This document shows positions 1-8,096 of a DNA stretch of 33,753 nt, piece by piece. The notes beneath the pieces are model-generated. The model saw only the letters and a program-made list of their open reading frames with translations, was not told the origin of the DNA and ran no database searches. This DNA comes from Prochlorococcus sp. AG-412-I05. GTDB taxonomy: Bacteria > Cyanobacteriota > Cyanobacteriia > PCC-6307 > Cyanobiaceae. How positions within the stretch are numbered: the stretch's first letter is position 1; the number at the start of each line of letters is the position of its first letter. The position numbers and the translations under genes are program-made. The stretch covers positions 1 through 33,753 of the forward strand of contig QCLC01000022.1 in assembly GCA_003214855.1 (NCBI GenBank). Reading direction: 5' to 3'.

Positions 1-39
1 GGCAGCAGGTGCCACCAGCAATTGCTGGAAGAGTTTCAC
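1..39 (-). CDS. SomA-type outer-membrane porin, first 13 codons only
   Basis: Read on the minus strand, GTG at 39-37 opens the frame MKLFQQLLVAPAA, which runs off the left edge. From memory this is the usual signal-peptide start of marine Synechococcus/Prochlorococcus porins (SLH domain plus beta-barrel). A good Shine-Dalgarno (GAGG, 49-46) lies 6 nt upstream of the GTG, which supports this start. The gene is divergent from pstS across about 310 bp. A second porin fills the right edge of the window, so the window lies between two porin genes. The family assignment rests on a short N-terminus only and cannot be confirmed from the barrel. Confidence 0.7.
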   Translation of the reverse strand, partial: MKLFQQLLVAPAA

Positions 40-45
40 TTGGTT

Positions 46-53
46 CCTCACAC
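46..53 (-). promoter_or_regulatory. Porin Shine-Dalgarno region, complementary to Yfr1 core
   Basis: On the minus strand these bases read GTGTGAGG and include the porin Shine-Dalgarno. They are the exact complement of CCTCACAC, the core of the small RNA Yfr1 and of the Yfr1-like candidate at 17083-17090. In Prochlorococcus MED4, Yfr1 is known to pair with som porin mRNAs near the ribosome binding site. That this site is used here is an inference. Confidence 0.5.
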
Positions 54-66
54 AGAAATTGAGAGA

Positions 67-82
67 CGGGCGAAAATGCCCG
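67..82. other. Small hairpin in the porin 5' leader
   Basis: CGGGC (67-71) and GCCCG (78-82) form a 5-bp stem with a 6-nt A/T-rich loop. It lies in the porin leader, 28 nt or more upstream of the start. There is no T run on either side, so it is more likely leader structure than a terminator. Confidence 0.3.
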
Positions 83-220
83 CATACAAGTTACAAATTT
101 GACAAAAGCATGTGACTAAGAAGACGTTAAGGCTTGGTCTGCGAACGGTTAAGTCTTAAGTGGCTGCTTGATTTGAATGTGAAATGAATTATGGATTGCA
201 ACAGAAGATTGACCAGTCAA

Positions 221-261
221 GTCAACTTACTTTTTCTTGCAAGTCCACTTACTTTTTCTTG
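221..261 (+). repeat. Two-copy 19-bp direct repeat upstream of pstS
   Basis: Bases 221-239 and 243-261 share the 19-bp unit GTCAACTTACTTTTTCTTG with one A/C difference. The repeat period is 22 bp, two helical turns, so two proteins could bind on the same DNA face. It lies 90-130 bp upstream of the pstS start, next to a Pho-box-like element. PhoB or PtrA are candidates but neither is proven. Confidence 0.6.
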
Positions 262-279
262 ATACTAGCTTATTGGTCT

Positions 280-328
280 CTTAACCTTTTGGTAAAGAAT
301 TTAACGGATCTTTCGTCTAATTATAAAT
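280..328 (+). promoter_or_regulatory. Putative Pho box and -10 element of pstS
   Basis: CTTAACCTTTT at 280-290 matches the core of cyanobacterial Pho boxes (PyTTAAPyPy). A second TTTAAC follows at 300-305. A -10-like TATAAAT lies at 322-328, about 20 bp before the pstS start. The layout is that of a PhoB-activated promoter in which the Pho boxes replace the -35. This is a motif call only. Confidence 0.45.
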
Positions 329-350
329 AGCCGAATTCCAAAAGGTTCTC

Positions 351-1322
351 ATGTCCTTCGCAAAGAAGGCCCTCGTATTTTCATCACTGCTCGTATTTGG
401 AGCAGGCATGCCTGTTTCGGCTGCGCCTCGTCTCAATGGTGCAGGAGCAACCTTTCCGGCTAAAATGTATGCACGATGGTTTTTTGACCTTGCTAAATCT
501 GGCGGGCCGCAGGTGAACTATCAGGCAGTTGGCTCAGGTTCTGGTCGCAAAGCTTTCATTGATCAAACCGTTGATTTTGGTGCATCAGATGATCCAATGA
601 AGCAGAAGGATATTGCAAAGGTAAGTCGAGGCCTGGTGCAAATCCCGATGGTTGGAGGCACGATTGCCTTTGGTTATAATTGGAATTGTAATTTAAAGCT
701 AACTCAAACCCAGGCAGTACAGGTAGCTTTAGGTAAGATCACAAACTGGAAGCAATTGAATTGCCCCGCAGGAAAAATCACCTGGGTGCATCGATCTGAT
801 GGTTCTGGAACCACAAAGGCTTTCACAAATTCAATGCAAGCCTTCTCAACAGAATGGAAACTTGGTACGGGTAAGTCCGTTGATTGGCCGGCAGGCGTGG
901 GAGCAAAAGGCAACTCCGGTGTTGCAGGAATAATTAAAAATACTCCTGGAGCTATTGGATACGTCAATCAATCATACATAAAAGGAAAGGTTAAGGCTGC
1001 TGCTCTTCAAAATCTCTCTGGTGAATTTTTAAAACCTACAGTCAAAACGGGAGCGGCAGCTCTCAATGGCATCAGGTTAGACAATAATCTTGCTGGCAAG
1101 AATCCGAACCCAACAGCTCGAGGTGCATACCCAATAGCAACATTAACGTGGTTGCTTACCTATAAAAATGGTAACGCAAGTAAACTCTCTGCCATAAGAG
1201 AAATGGTGAGCTACATGCTTAGTGATAAAGCTCAATCCAAGACTTCATCGCTAGGATTCGTACCACTTAAGGGCTCTATTCTTAACAAGGCAAGGGCTGC
1301 TGTTAATACAATTGGCAAATAG
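351..1322 (+). CDS. pstS: Phosphate ABC transporter substrate-binding protein PstS
   Basis: This is the periplasmic phosphate-binding protein that delivers phosphate to PstCAB. The 323-residue length is normal. A signal peptide (about residues 1-24, ending PVSAA) precedes the conserved NGAGATFPAKMYARW start of the mature protein. The phosphate-binding segments YQAVGSGSGRKAF and DFGASDDPM and the later HRSDGSGTTKAF are all present. ATG 351 follows AAGG at a good distance. pstCAB is not in the window, which is common in marine picocyanobacteria, where pstS copies sit alone or beside regulators. ptrA lies just downstream. The promoter carries a Pho-box-like element and a tandem repeat. Confidence 0.95.
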   Translation: MSFAKKALVFSSLLVFGAGMPVSAAPRLNGAGATFPAKMYARWFFDLAKSGGPQVNYQAVGSGSGRKAFIDQTVDFGASDDPMKQKDIAKVSRGLVQIPMVGGTIAFGYNWNCNLKLTQTQAVQVALGKITNWKQLNCPAGKITWVHRSDGSGTTKAFTNSMQAFSTEWKLGTGKSVDWPAGVGAKGNSGVAGIIKNTPGAIGYVNQSYIKGKVKAAALQNLSGEFLKPTVKTGAAALNGIRLDNNLAGKNPNPTARGAYPIATLTWLLTYKNGNASKLSAIREMVSYMLSDKAQSKTSSLGFVPLKGSILNKARAAVNTIGK

Positions 1323-1357
1323 TCGTTACTGTCATTCAACGGCGAACTGAACAATGC

Positions 1358-1394
1358 AAAGGGGTGCCTGACAAATGCAAGCATCCCTTTTTTT
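1358..1394 (+). terminator. Rho-independent terminator of pstS
   Basis: AAAGGGGTGC (1358-1367) pairs with GCATCCCTTT (1381-1390), with one G-T pair, and runs into a T tract. It lies 36 bp after the pstS stop and separates pstS from ptrA. Confidence 0.75.
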
Positions 1395-1533
1395 ATTGAT
1401 AATTAATTGCAACTTAAATCCTGAACAATCTGATGAAGCATACAAAATAAAGCAGAAGACATGAATGTTACCAAGAGGTTTGTCTTGGCAATACTCTATC
1501 TAACTATAAGATCCTTTGCCTTTGCTTTAGTCA

Positions 1534-2226
1534 ATGATGACTTATTCGACCTACAAGGCCAAACCTGTTAAGCATAAGGAGTTATCTGATCTCGTACAAT
1601 TAAATGACCATGGTAGAAAAATAGTCAATTATTCTGCAAAAAGCGAAATACCAATCCATACAAATAATTTTTGGCTTGTAATAACAGGAGTTGTTAAATT
1701 AATCGCCCAATCACCTAATGGTGGTGACATTGTCGTCGGCATAGTCGGGAAAAACCAAACTATAGGAGCACAACAAATAAACCAAACAACAACCAGTGCG
1801 GTTGCGATGACAGATACAGAGTTGCTCTATGTGTCAATGGCAGAAATTGAGAATTGCCGTGCCTTGGCACTAGTGATTATAGAATCATTGTCAACAAACT
1901 GCAGGCAATCTCAAGAATTAGCCTATTTATTGGGATTGCATAGAGTGAAGGAACGTGTACAGGCATTTCTTCAATTTCTTGCTAATGAATGCGGAGAATT
2001 ATGCTCTGATGGGCAAAAGATAAATATAAAGATTACTCACCAGGAAATTGCAAATACATTAAGCACAACACGTGTAACTATATCGAATACGATTAGCATC
2101 TTAAAAGATGAAGGATGGTTATTGGTAAACCCTAAAAGACTATTTATTATAAGCTCAACAAAAGAAAGTGATGTTTTAAGATTAGAATTTGATGATAAGT
2201 ACAGGGGGGAAGGCTCCAGAGCCTAA
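1534..2226 (+). CDS. ptrA: Crp/Fnr-family regulator, PtrA type
   Basis: This 230-residue protein has the Crp plan. The N-terminal beta-roll (about residues 20-105) is degenerate, and I see no clear cAMP-binding RxS motif. A long dimer helix follows. The C-terminal winged helix (about 165-215) contains ITHQEIANTLSTTRVTISNT. In marine Synechococcus, PtrA is a phosphate-responsive activator acting below PhoBR and is encoded near pstS, which matches this position. The start could be either of two adjacent ATGs (1534 or 1537). It is convergent with arsJ, with 72 bp between the stops. The Crp family is certain; the PtrA name rests on context. Confidence 0.8.
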   Translation: MMTYSTYKAKPVKHKELSDLVQLNDHGRKIVNYSAKSEIPIHTNNFWLVITGVVKLIAQSPNGGDIVVGIVGKNQTIGAQQINQTTTSAVAMTDTELLYVSMAEIENCRALALVIIESLSTNCRQSQELAYLLGLHRVKERVQAFLQFLANECGELCSDGQKINIKITHQEIANTLSTTRVTISNTISILKDEGWLLVNPKRLFIISSTKESDVLRLEFDDKYRGEGSRA

Positions 2227-2298
2227 AAACTTTTTAATCTAATTTACTCTCCTCTCTGTCGTACAACCTTCTTGTTAGATATTGTTTATTAGCGCTCG

Positions 2299-3546
2299 TT
2301 AAGAATGTTTTGGCTCTGGCAGCCTTAAGCTGCTTAGCCATGAGAGCAACACCAATAAAGATGAGCACCATAAACATAACTGCATGCCTTGCATTGTCGT
2401 CTTACCGATCATGAATACAGCGCCTGATAAAACTGTACCCATTAATCTACCTGCGGCATTAGCCATATAATAAAATCCTACATTTAGGCTTACATTCTCA
2501 CTATCTGTATAAGCCAAAATCATGTATGAGTGTATAGACGAATTCATCGCAAAAACAACACCAAAAGAAACCAGACCCAATGTTATAGCTATTGCAGAAT
2601 CAGTTTCTCGCCATAATGCAATCGCAATCAGTGCTGGAATCGCTGTCAAAGCAGCACTCCAAAACTGAACGGAAGAGACACCAGGAGTTTTTGAGCTAGT
2701 CCACAGTTTGCGTATACCTGGTGCAGATGCCTGAACAATTCCGTAGCCAATCACCCATAACCCCAAGAAGCCTCCGATTTCCCAAAACTTCCAGTTCAAT
2801 GATTCTTCTAGAAAAACAGGTAATGCAACTACAAACCATACATCTCTTGCGCCAAACAGGAAAAGGCGAGCTGCTGACAAAATATTAATACCTTGCGATT
2901 TAGAGAAGACACTCATGATTCCCAACTTCTTTTTGATGATTCCCATATCGTCTGGAAGTTTTAGCGTGACTAGAAAACTTATTAACAAGCCTATCGCCAT
3001 TATTTCTACTGACTTATTAAAACCTACACTCGTTAAAAGTAATCCACCTAGAAAAAAACCTACTCCCTTTAAAGCATTCTTTGATCCCGTAAGAATAGCC
3101 ACCCACTTGAACAGCCTCCTGCCCTCACGATCGGCATCTCCTGTTCTCTCTGCAACTATGGCTTTTATGGCACCTTTAGCCGTCATTTTATTAAGATCTT
3201 TTGCTATGCCACTAATTGCTTGTGCGAACATTACATACGCTACACTTCCTATTTTAGACCAACTTGCTGAGACAGGAATCAACATCAGCAAGGCCAAGAT
3301 CTGCAATAAGGTTCCAACCCAAAGAGTTAGACGTAGGCCATAACGTGCCCCTATCCAACCGCCACACAGGTTGGTAATAATACCGAAGAACTCATAAAAT
3401 AAAAAAAGAAATGCGATTTCAAGTGTCGTATAACCAAGCTCATGGAAGTGAAAAACCACAAGCATACGTAATGCACCATCAGTGAGCGTAAAGGCCCAGT
3501 AGTTTGTGGTTACAACACCATATTGATTGAGAGGCGAAAGCATCAT
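2299..3546 (-). CDS. arsJ: Organoarsenical efflux MFS transporter ArsJ
   Basis: This is a 415-residue multi-helix major-facilitator protein beginning NQYGVVTTNYWAFTLTDGAL, followed by TNLCGGWIGARYGLRL, both typical of ArsJ. ArsJ exports 1-arseno-3-phosphoglycerate made by the partner GAPDH; the product falls apart outside the cell, giving net arsenate extrusion. The start ATGATG directly abuts the gap stop with no gap, so the two are probably translationally coupled. The divergent arsR and the neighbouring GAPDH make this assignment strong. Confidence 0.9.
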   Translation of the reverse strand: MMLSPLNQYGVVTTNYWAFTLTDGALRMLVVFHFHELGYTTLEIAFLFLFYEFFGIITNLCGGWIGARYGLRLTLWVGTLLQILALLMLIPVSASWSKIGSVAYVMFAQAISGIAKDLNKMTAKGAIKAIVAERTGDADREGRRLFKWVAILTGSKNALKGVGFFLGGLLLTSVGFNKSVEIMAIGLLISFLVTLKLPDDMGIIKKKLGIMSVFSKSQGINILSAARLFLFGARDVWFVVALPVFLEESLNWKFWEIGGFLGLWVIGYGIVQASAPGIRKLWTSSKTPGVSSVQFWSAALTAIPALIAIALWRETDSAIAITLGLVSFGVVFAMNSSIHSYMILAYTDSENVSLNVGFYYMANAAGRLMGTVLSGAVFMIGKTTMQGMQLCLWCSSLLVLLSWLSSLRLPEPKHS

Positions 3547-4602
3547 TTAAAAGGTATTACTAGTGTTTTCAAGATTAGAAATATAACACGTAAGATCTGC
3601 CATTCGACTGCTATATCCCCATTCATTGTCGTACCATGCGTAAACCTTTAGCTGAGAGCCGTTAACAACCATCGTTGATAATCCATCGACAATTGAGCTT
3701 CGAGAATCGTTAACGTAATCAATAGAGACAAGTGGCTTGTCTTCATAGCCAAGGATTCCCTTTAGCTGATGTTCTGCTGCATGCCTAAACGCTTCATTGG
3801 CATCCTTCACCGTAATTGAGCGCTTTAGCTCAAAAACTGCATCGGTCAATGAAGCATTGAGCAAAGGTACTCTTACAGCATGTCCATTGAGTTTTCCCTC
3901 TAGATCTGGAAAGATCATTGCGATTGCCTTGGCAGAACCTGTCGTCGTTGGGATCAGACTTTGTAGACAACTCCTAGCCCTACGTAAGTCCTTTTGGAAG
4001 CTATCAATCGGAACTTGTGTGTTAGTAATATCATGAAGAGTTGTTATCGAGCCATGTGAAATACCAAAGTTTTCATGCACAACCTTGACCACCGGAGCCA
4101 AACAGTTTGTCGTACATGATGCTGCTGTCACTAAATGATCAATCTTTGGGTCATAAAGATGATGATTGATCCCATAAACGATGTTCAACACTTCTTTGCC
4201 AGCTAGTTTTCCTTTAACTGGGCAAGCAACTATCACACGTTTTAAAGCATGTTGATCGAAGTAAACGCTGAGAGTTTCTGGTGATTTAAATTTACCGCTG
4301 CATTCCAAAACGATGTCAATGCCAGCGTCATTCCAAGGCACAGCGCCAGGAGTACTTCCCTGGGAGTAACTGATGGTTTGTTGATTCACCAACAGTTGGT
4401 TCTCGCTGCCTCCAACAAGCTGATCCCAGCGGCCGTGTACAGAATCGAACTCAAGCAGGTGTGCTGCAGTGGCAGCATCCCCAGATGGGTCGTTCACATG
4501 GCAGATCTCGATCCCTGGTCTCCCCCAAAGAGCCCGGAAGACCAGCCGCCCGATACGCCCAAAACCGTTGATGCCAATACGCATTGGCCCTTGCTTGGCC
4601 AT
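3547..4602 (-). CDS. gap: Glyceraldehyde-3-phosphate dehydrogenase of the arsenate cassette
   Basis: A 351-residue type-I GAPDH. It has the NAD-binding [15 protein letters not shown] near residue 9, the catalytic [10 protein letters not shown] (Cys163) and the TTLHD histidine (His190). In this operon its likely role is to use arsenate in place of phosphate and make 1-arseno-3-phosphoglycerate for ArsJ. An upstream in-frame TTG at 4611 lies inside the ArsR operator, so I prefer ATG 4602; ATG 4584 (MRIGINGFG) is also possible. It is first in the operon, with arsJ following directly. Picocyanobacteria carry a separate photosynthetic gap2 elsewhere, which is consistent with this copy being specialised. 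Confidence 0.92.
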   Translation of the reverse strand: MAKQGPMRIGINGFGRIGRLVFRALWGRPGIEICHVNDPSGDAATAAHLLEFDSVHGRWDQLVGGSENQLLVNQQTISYSQGSTPGAVPWNDAGIDIVLECSGKFKSPETLSVYFDQHALKRVIVACPVKGKLAGKEVLNIVYGINHHLYDPKIDHLVTAASCTTNCLAPVVKVVHENFGISHGSITTLHDITNTQVPIDSFQKDLRRARSCLQSLIPTTTGSAKAIAMIFPDLEGKLNGHAVRVPLLNASLTDAVFELKRSITVKDANEAFRHAAEHQLKGILGYEDKPLVSIDYVNDSRSSIVDGLSTMVVNGSQLKVYAWYDNEWGYSSRMADLTCYISNLENTSNTF

Positions 4603-4610
4603 AAGGATCA

Positions 4611-4626
4611 ATCAAAATATCTTGAT
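4611..4626. promoter_or_regulatory. Putative ArsR operator ATCAA-N6-TTGAT
   Basis: ATCAA (4611-4615), six bases, TTGAT (4622-4626). TTGATGTATCAA at 4622-4633 adds an overlapping inverted repeat. From memory, ATCAA-N6-TTGAT is the site type reported for Synechocystis ArsR. It sits directly before the gap start and about 80 bp before arsR, where one dimer could repress both directions. Confidence 0.65.
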
Positions 4627-4704
4627 GTATCAACCATAGTCGATGCAAGCGCTCTTTTCCCTTTCTTATATTGTCCTTAAAGTAAAAAACGTCTTACATT
4701 AATC

Positions 4705-5034
4705 ATGGGCACAACGATTGCCCCGCCACATTTGCTTGATTCAAGTCGTGCCAGAACTCTAATGAAAGCACTTGCAGATCCTATTCGTCTGCAAGTGATC
4801 GAGGAGCTTGCCTCTGGTGAACGTTGTGTGTGTGATCTCATTAATGAGTTAAGTCTTGGCCAATCACGCCTTTCCTTTCATCTCAAGGTCTTAAAAGATG
4901 CTGGTTTGATTGTTGATCGGCAGAGTGGCCGTTGGGTTTATTACCGCTTAGAGCCAAAAGCCCTTGGTATCTTGCAGGATTGGCTTTCATCTTTAGCCGA
5001 GCAATGCCAGAAACCAACGATTAACTGCGAATAA
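4705..5034 (+). CDS. arsR: ArsR-family metalloregulator
   Basis: A 109-residue winged-helix repressor. ADPIRLQVIEELASGERCVCDL holds the ELxCVCDL arsenite site in helix 3 (Cys41, Cys43), and GQSRLSFHLKVLKDAGLIV is the recognition helix region, followed by the wing SGRWVYYRL. Two further cysteines (Cys101 and Cys108) lie near the C-terminus and could be a third thiol ligand. It is divergent from gap-arsJ over about 100 bp that contain an ArsR-type operator. It should repress both units until arsenite or antimonite binds. Confidence 0.92.
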   Translation: MGTTIAPPHLLDSSRARTLMKALADPIRLQVIEELASGERCVCDLINELSLGQSRLSFHLKVLKDAGLIVDRQSGRWVYYRLEPKALGILQDWLSSLAEQCQKPTINCE

Positions 5035-5162
5035 TCATGTTGTTGCTAGTGATGAACCTGATCAGCAGACCAAAGCAAAAGCCCCAGCCGCTTGAGGATG
5101 CAGCCGCAACACTGTTGAATTGACAAGAACAATCAAACAGCTTGCGGTGCAACAGGATCCCA

Positions 5163-5846
5163 ATGGCCGATAAGTCAGCGAAATGGATCACAGCCCTGCG
5201 CGACAGGATCAGACGACAATGTGGTGATGGCTGGATGGTTCGCGGCGTTGGTGACGGTCTTCTCCAGAGGGTTCAACTGACTGTGCGCTTCGACGATGGC
5301 ACCCGCACCAGCATCATCCTCGGTCCAAAGGCCAAGAGCGATCCTGATTTCGTTCCATGGATCGCAACAAGCGCTGATTGGATCTTGAAAATTTCAACTG
5401 AGATCTCTGAGTTAATGAAAGATCAGAGCAAAGGATTGACTGATGCCTACGAGTTGGTGAAACAAAGAAACGAATCTGGAGCTGATGGTGAATTCGATTG
5501 GGAACGACTACTAAAAAAATTCAAATCACATAAAAAAAGTAAAAGCAAAAATGGAGCCCGGGTTTGGAACCGTAACTACCGCACTCCCCTTGCCCGTACA
5601 GTCGTTATTCTCACAAGCCAGCCTGAACCCAGCTCCGGCTATACGCTCTTGAAAGCATTGATCGAACGTCATGGAGGAGAGCCAGGCTCCACAAGCAGAA
5701 GACTTCGCATTCAGTATGCAGCAGAATTCCTTCGCTTCGCGTTTAAACATGGCGCCAACAGGCGTTGGCTACCACCGGAAGATCTCAAGACATTGATCGG
5801 CGAAAAAAGTGTCGATTGCACTCAGAACAACGTCAACACGGTGTAG
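5163..5846 (+). pseudogene. Integrase-like N-terminal domain without catalytic domain
   Basis: A 227-residue frame starting MADKSAKWITALRDRIRRQ, then VQLTVRFDDGTRTSIILG, with RRLRIQYAAEFLRFAFKHGA and RRWLPPEDLKTLIG near the end. From memory this is the N-terminal and core-binding region of the tyrosine recombinases found in marine Synechococcus and Prochlorococcus. The catalytic domain (R...HxxR...Y) that should follow is absent: the frame stops at 5846 and I see no continuation in the next 130 bp. It may be a dead integrase or a retained DNA-binding protein. A longer form could start at TTG 5142; ATG 5163 fits the family start. It sits between arsR and a GH57 gene. Confidence 0.5.
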
Positions 5847-5976
5847 GGGTGTAGGAAACCAAGCCGCTTCGCCACATTCCAGCTGACAGGAAACCCGCTA
5901 GTCCTCCTTCAGGTCTCGCCTTGATCAGCGCCTGCTTGAAGCTCTACCAGGCCCGTACTACCGCAAACAAAAGTTG

Positions 5977-7440
5977 ATGCCCAAGCAAAGCTTGCCTCCG
6001 ATCGCTGGCTACGAAGCCGAAATTCTTGCCCTCGTTCAGGAAGCTAATCCCGCTGTGCTCACGCATAGCAATCGCAAGCTGGAGCACTTTCAGTCAGCCT
6101 TTGCCTGTGCTCTCCACATGCATCAGCCAACGATTCCAGCAGGTGCGAATGGAGAACTGATCTCGCATCTGCAATACATGCTGGAGCACAGCGAAGAAGG
6201 CGATAACCACAACGCCGAACCCTTTGCCCATTGCTACATGCGCCTCGCAAACATCATTCCCCAGCTGATTGAAGAGGGATGCAACCCTCGCATCATGCTG
6301 GATTACTCAGGCAACTTGCTCTGGGGTGTTGAGCAAATGGGCCGTGTCGACATTCTCGAGGCGCTTAAACGTCTGGCATGCGATCCCACGCTTCAACCCC
6401 ATGTGGAATGGCTCGGCACCTTTTGGAGCCATGCCGTTGCACCCTCAACTCCAATTCCAGATCTGAAGCTACAAATCCTGGCCTGGCAGCATCAATTCGC
6501 TGCCATGTTTGGGCGGCAAGCATTGCAACGAGTGAAGGGTTTCTCGCCACCGGAAATGCACCTTCCCAACCATCCAGACACCCTCTATGAATTGGTGAAA
6601 GCCCTCAGAGATTGCGGATACCGTTGGCTGCTTGTTCAAGAAAACAGCGTTGAAAACTTCGATGGCTCATGCCTTTGCCATGCACAGAAATACGGCCCCA
6701 ATCAACTTGTGGCTCGTAACTCCAGAGGGGAAACAGTCAGCATTGTGGCGTTGATCAAAACCCAGGGCTCAGACACCAAATTGGTAGGACAGATGCAGCC
6801 CTATCACGAAGCATTAGGCCTGGGCAGACAATCACTGGCATGCAAATCGATTCCATCATTGGTCTCTCAAATTGCCGACGGCGAAAATGGAGGCGTGATG
6901 ATGAATGAGTTTCCAGCCGCCTTTATCCAAGCCCATCAAACCATTGCTTCCCAGGTTGATCCTCTAAGCACAGTTGCGCTCAACGGCACTGAGTATCTGG
7001 AGTTGCTGGAGGCCGCCGGTGTCGAAGCCTCTGATTACCCGAAGATTCAGGCGATACAGCAACACAAGCTGTGGGATAACACTGACAGCCCCATCAACCC
7101 CGAATCAATCGAAGCAGCCATCAGCAACCTCAAAGAAACAGATCACTCCTTCTCAATGGACGGCGCATCCTGGACCAACAATCTCAGCTGGATCAAGGGC
7201 TATGAAAATGTGCTGGAACCGATCAACAGCCTCAGCGCAAAATTTCACCAGCTGTTTGATCCCTTGGTGACAAAGGGTCCAGCAATCACGCAAACCCCGC
7301 AGTATCAAGAAGCTCTGCTCTACCTGCTCCTGCTAGAAACCAGTTGCTTCCGCTATTGGGGACAGGGCCAATGGACCCAGTATGCAACTGATATCTACGA
7401 TCGTGGGATGAAGCTATTAGAGGAATCGTGTGCCCTTTAG
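5977..7440 (+). CDS. Glycoside hydrolase family 57 protein
   Basis: A 487-residue protein with the GH57 signature blocks: CALHMHQP (residues 44-51), the GNLLWG block (112-117), WLGTFWSHAVAPSTP (145-159), GFSPPEMHLP (188-197, probable nucleophile Glu193) and DGENGG (301-306, probable acid Asp301). GH57 enzymes act on alpha-glucans (amylase, 4-alpha-glucanotransferase or branching activity). In a cyanobacterium the substrate would be glycogen or a storage glucan, but the exact reaction cannot be read from the sequence. I prefer ATG 5977; TTG 5974 adds one residue. No signal peptide is seen, so it is probably cytoplasmic. Confidence 0.9.
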   Translation: MPKQSLPPIAGYEAEILALVQEANPAVLTHSNRKLEHFQSAFACALHMHQPTIPAGANGELISHLQYMLEHSEEGDNHNAEPFAHCYMRLANIIPQLIEEGCNPRIMLDYSGNLLWGVEQMGRVDILEALKRLACDPTLQPHVEWLGTFWSHAVAPSTPIPDLKLQILAWQHQFAAMFGRQALQRVKGFSPPEMHLPNHPDTLYELVKALRDCGYRWLLVQENSVENFDGSCLCHAQKYGPNQLVARNSRGETVSIVALIKTQGSDTKLVGQMQPYHEALGLGRQSLACKSIPSLVSQIADGENGGVMMNEFPAAFIQAHQTIASQVDPLSTVALNGTEYLELLEAAGVEASDYPKIQAIQQHKLWDNTDSPINPESIEAAISNLKETDHSFSMDGASWTNNLSWIKGYENVLEPINSLSAKFHQLFDPLVTKGPAITQTPQYQEALLYLLLLETSCFRYWGQGQWTQYATDIYDRGMKLLEESCAL

Positions 7441-7537
7441 TGAGACTCTTAGCGTGACCTAGCCAATCGCTCAATAGGTCCCATCGCACGCAATGAATCT
7501 GCTGAACCCATTTGTCAAAGAACTGAATCGACGCAGG

Positions 7538-7578
7538 ACAAGGCATTGGTTGTAGCAAAGGAAGAGGATGGGATTAAA
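7538..7578 (+). pseudogene. 3' relic of a small cysteine protein
   Basis: These 41 bases match 16996-17036 at 38 of 41 positions. In the matching frame they read QGIGCSKGRGWD and a stop, the same tail as the intact small secreted protein at 16796-17035. The upstream frame is broken by an apparent small insertion. The piece abuts the TPR relic that follows, so it marks a rearrangement junction. Confidence 0.6.
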
Positions 7579-7592
7579 CACCCTGGGGGAGT

Positions 7593-7909
7593 GCCGAACA
7601 GAAATTCGAGAAGGGAGATTTTCAAGGAGCAATTGTTGATTACAGTAAGGCAATAGAAATTATCCTAAGAATGCTCTTGCCTACGACAAACGCTGCGGTG
7701 CCAAGTTGAACTCAGGAGATAACAAGGGTGCACTCGGTGACTGTAATAAAATGCTGGGTATTGATCATAAGATTGCAAATGCCTACAGAAATCGTGGTAT
7801 TTGCAAAGAAAACGATGGAGACCTAAAAGGTGCTTGTGCTGATTGGGAAAAAGCATCAGCTCTTGGTGATAAAGATGCTGCTGGGTGGGCAAAAGACCAA
7901 TGCCAATAA
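7593..7909 (+). pseudogene. Frameshifted TPR/Sel1-like repeat protein
   Basis: The first part (7593-7661) reads AEQKFEKGDFQGAIVDYSKA, a TPR unit. Near 7661-7664 one base of an expected AAT appears to be missing. The second frame then continues PKNALAYDKRCGAKLNSGD through two more units to WEKASALGDKDAAGWAKDQC and a stop at 7909. Joined, it is a typical small picocyanobacterial TPR protein whose start and signal peptide are lost. ATG 7706 could still start a 67-residue remnant. Two further relics of the family lie at 13821-14147. Confidence 0.7.
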
Positions 7910-8096
7910 AGATCTGGCATGTGCCACGATATGCGATAGACTGTTGATGAATTTTTCCCAAAAAAACAGATTACCTAAACTTCAAAGTGCTTAAATCTGT
8001 CCAACCCTTAACCTATGAATTTTGGCCGTTAGCTTCTCAGTTTAATTATGCTCTTGGTATGATTACTCTAGAATTACTGTAAAACAAATCGACTTT

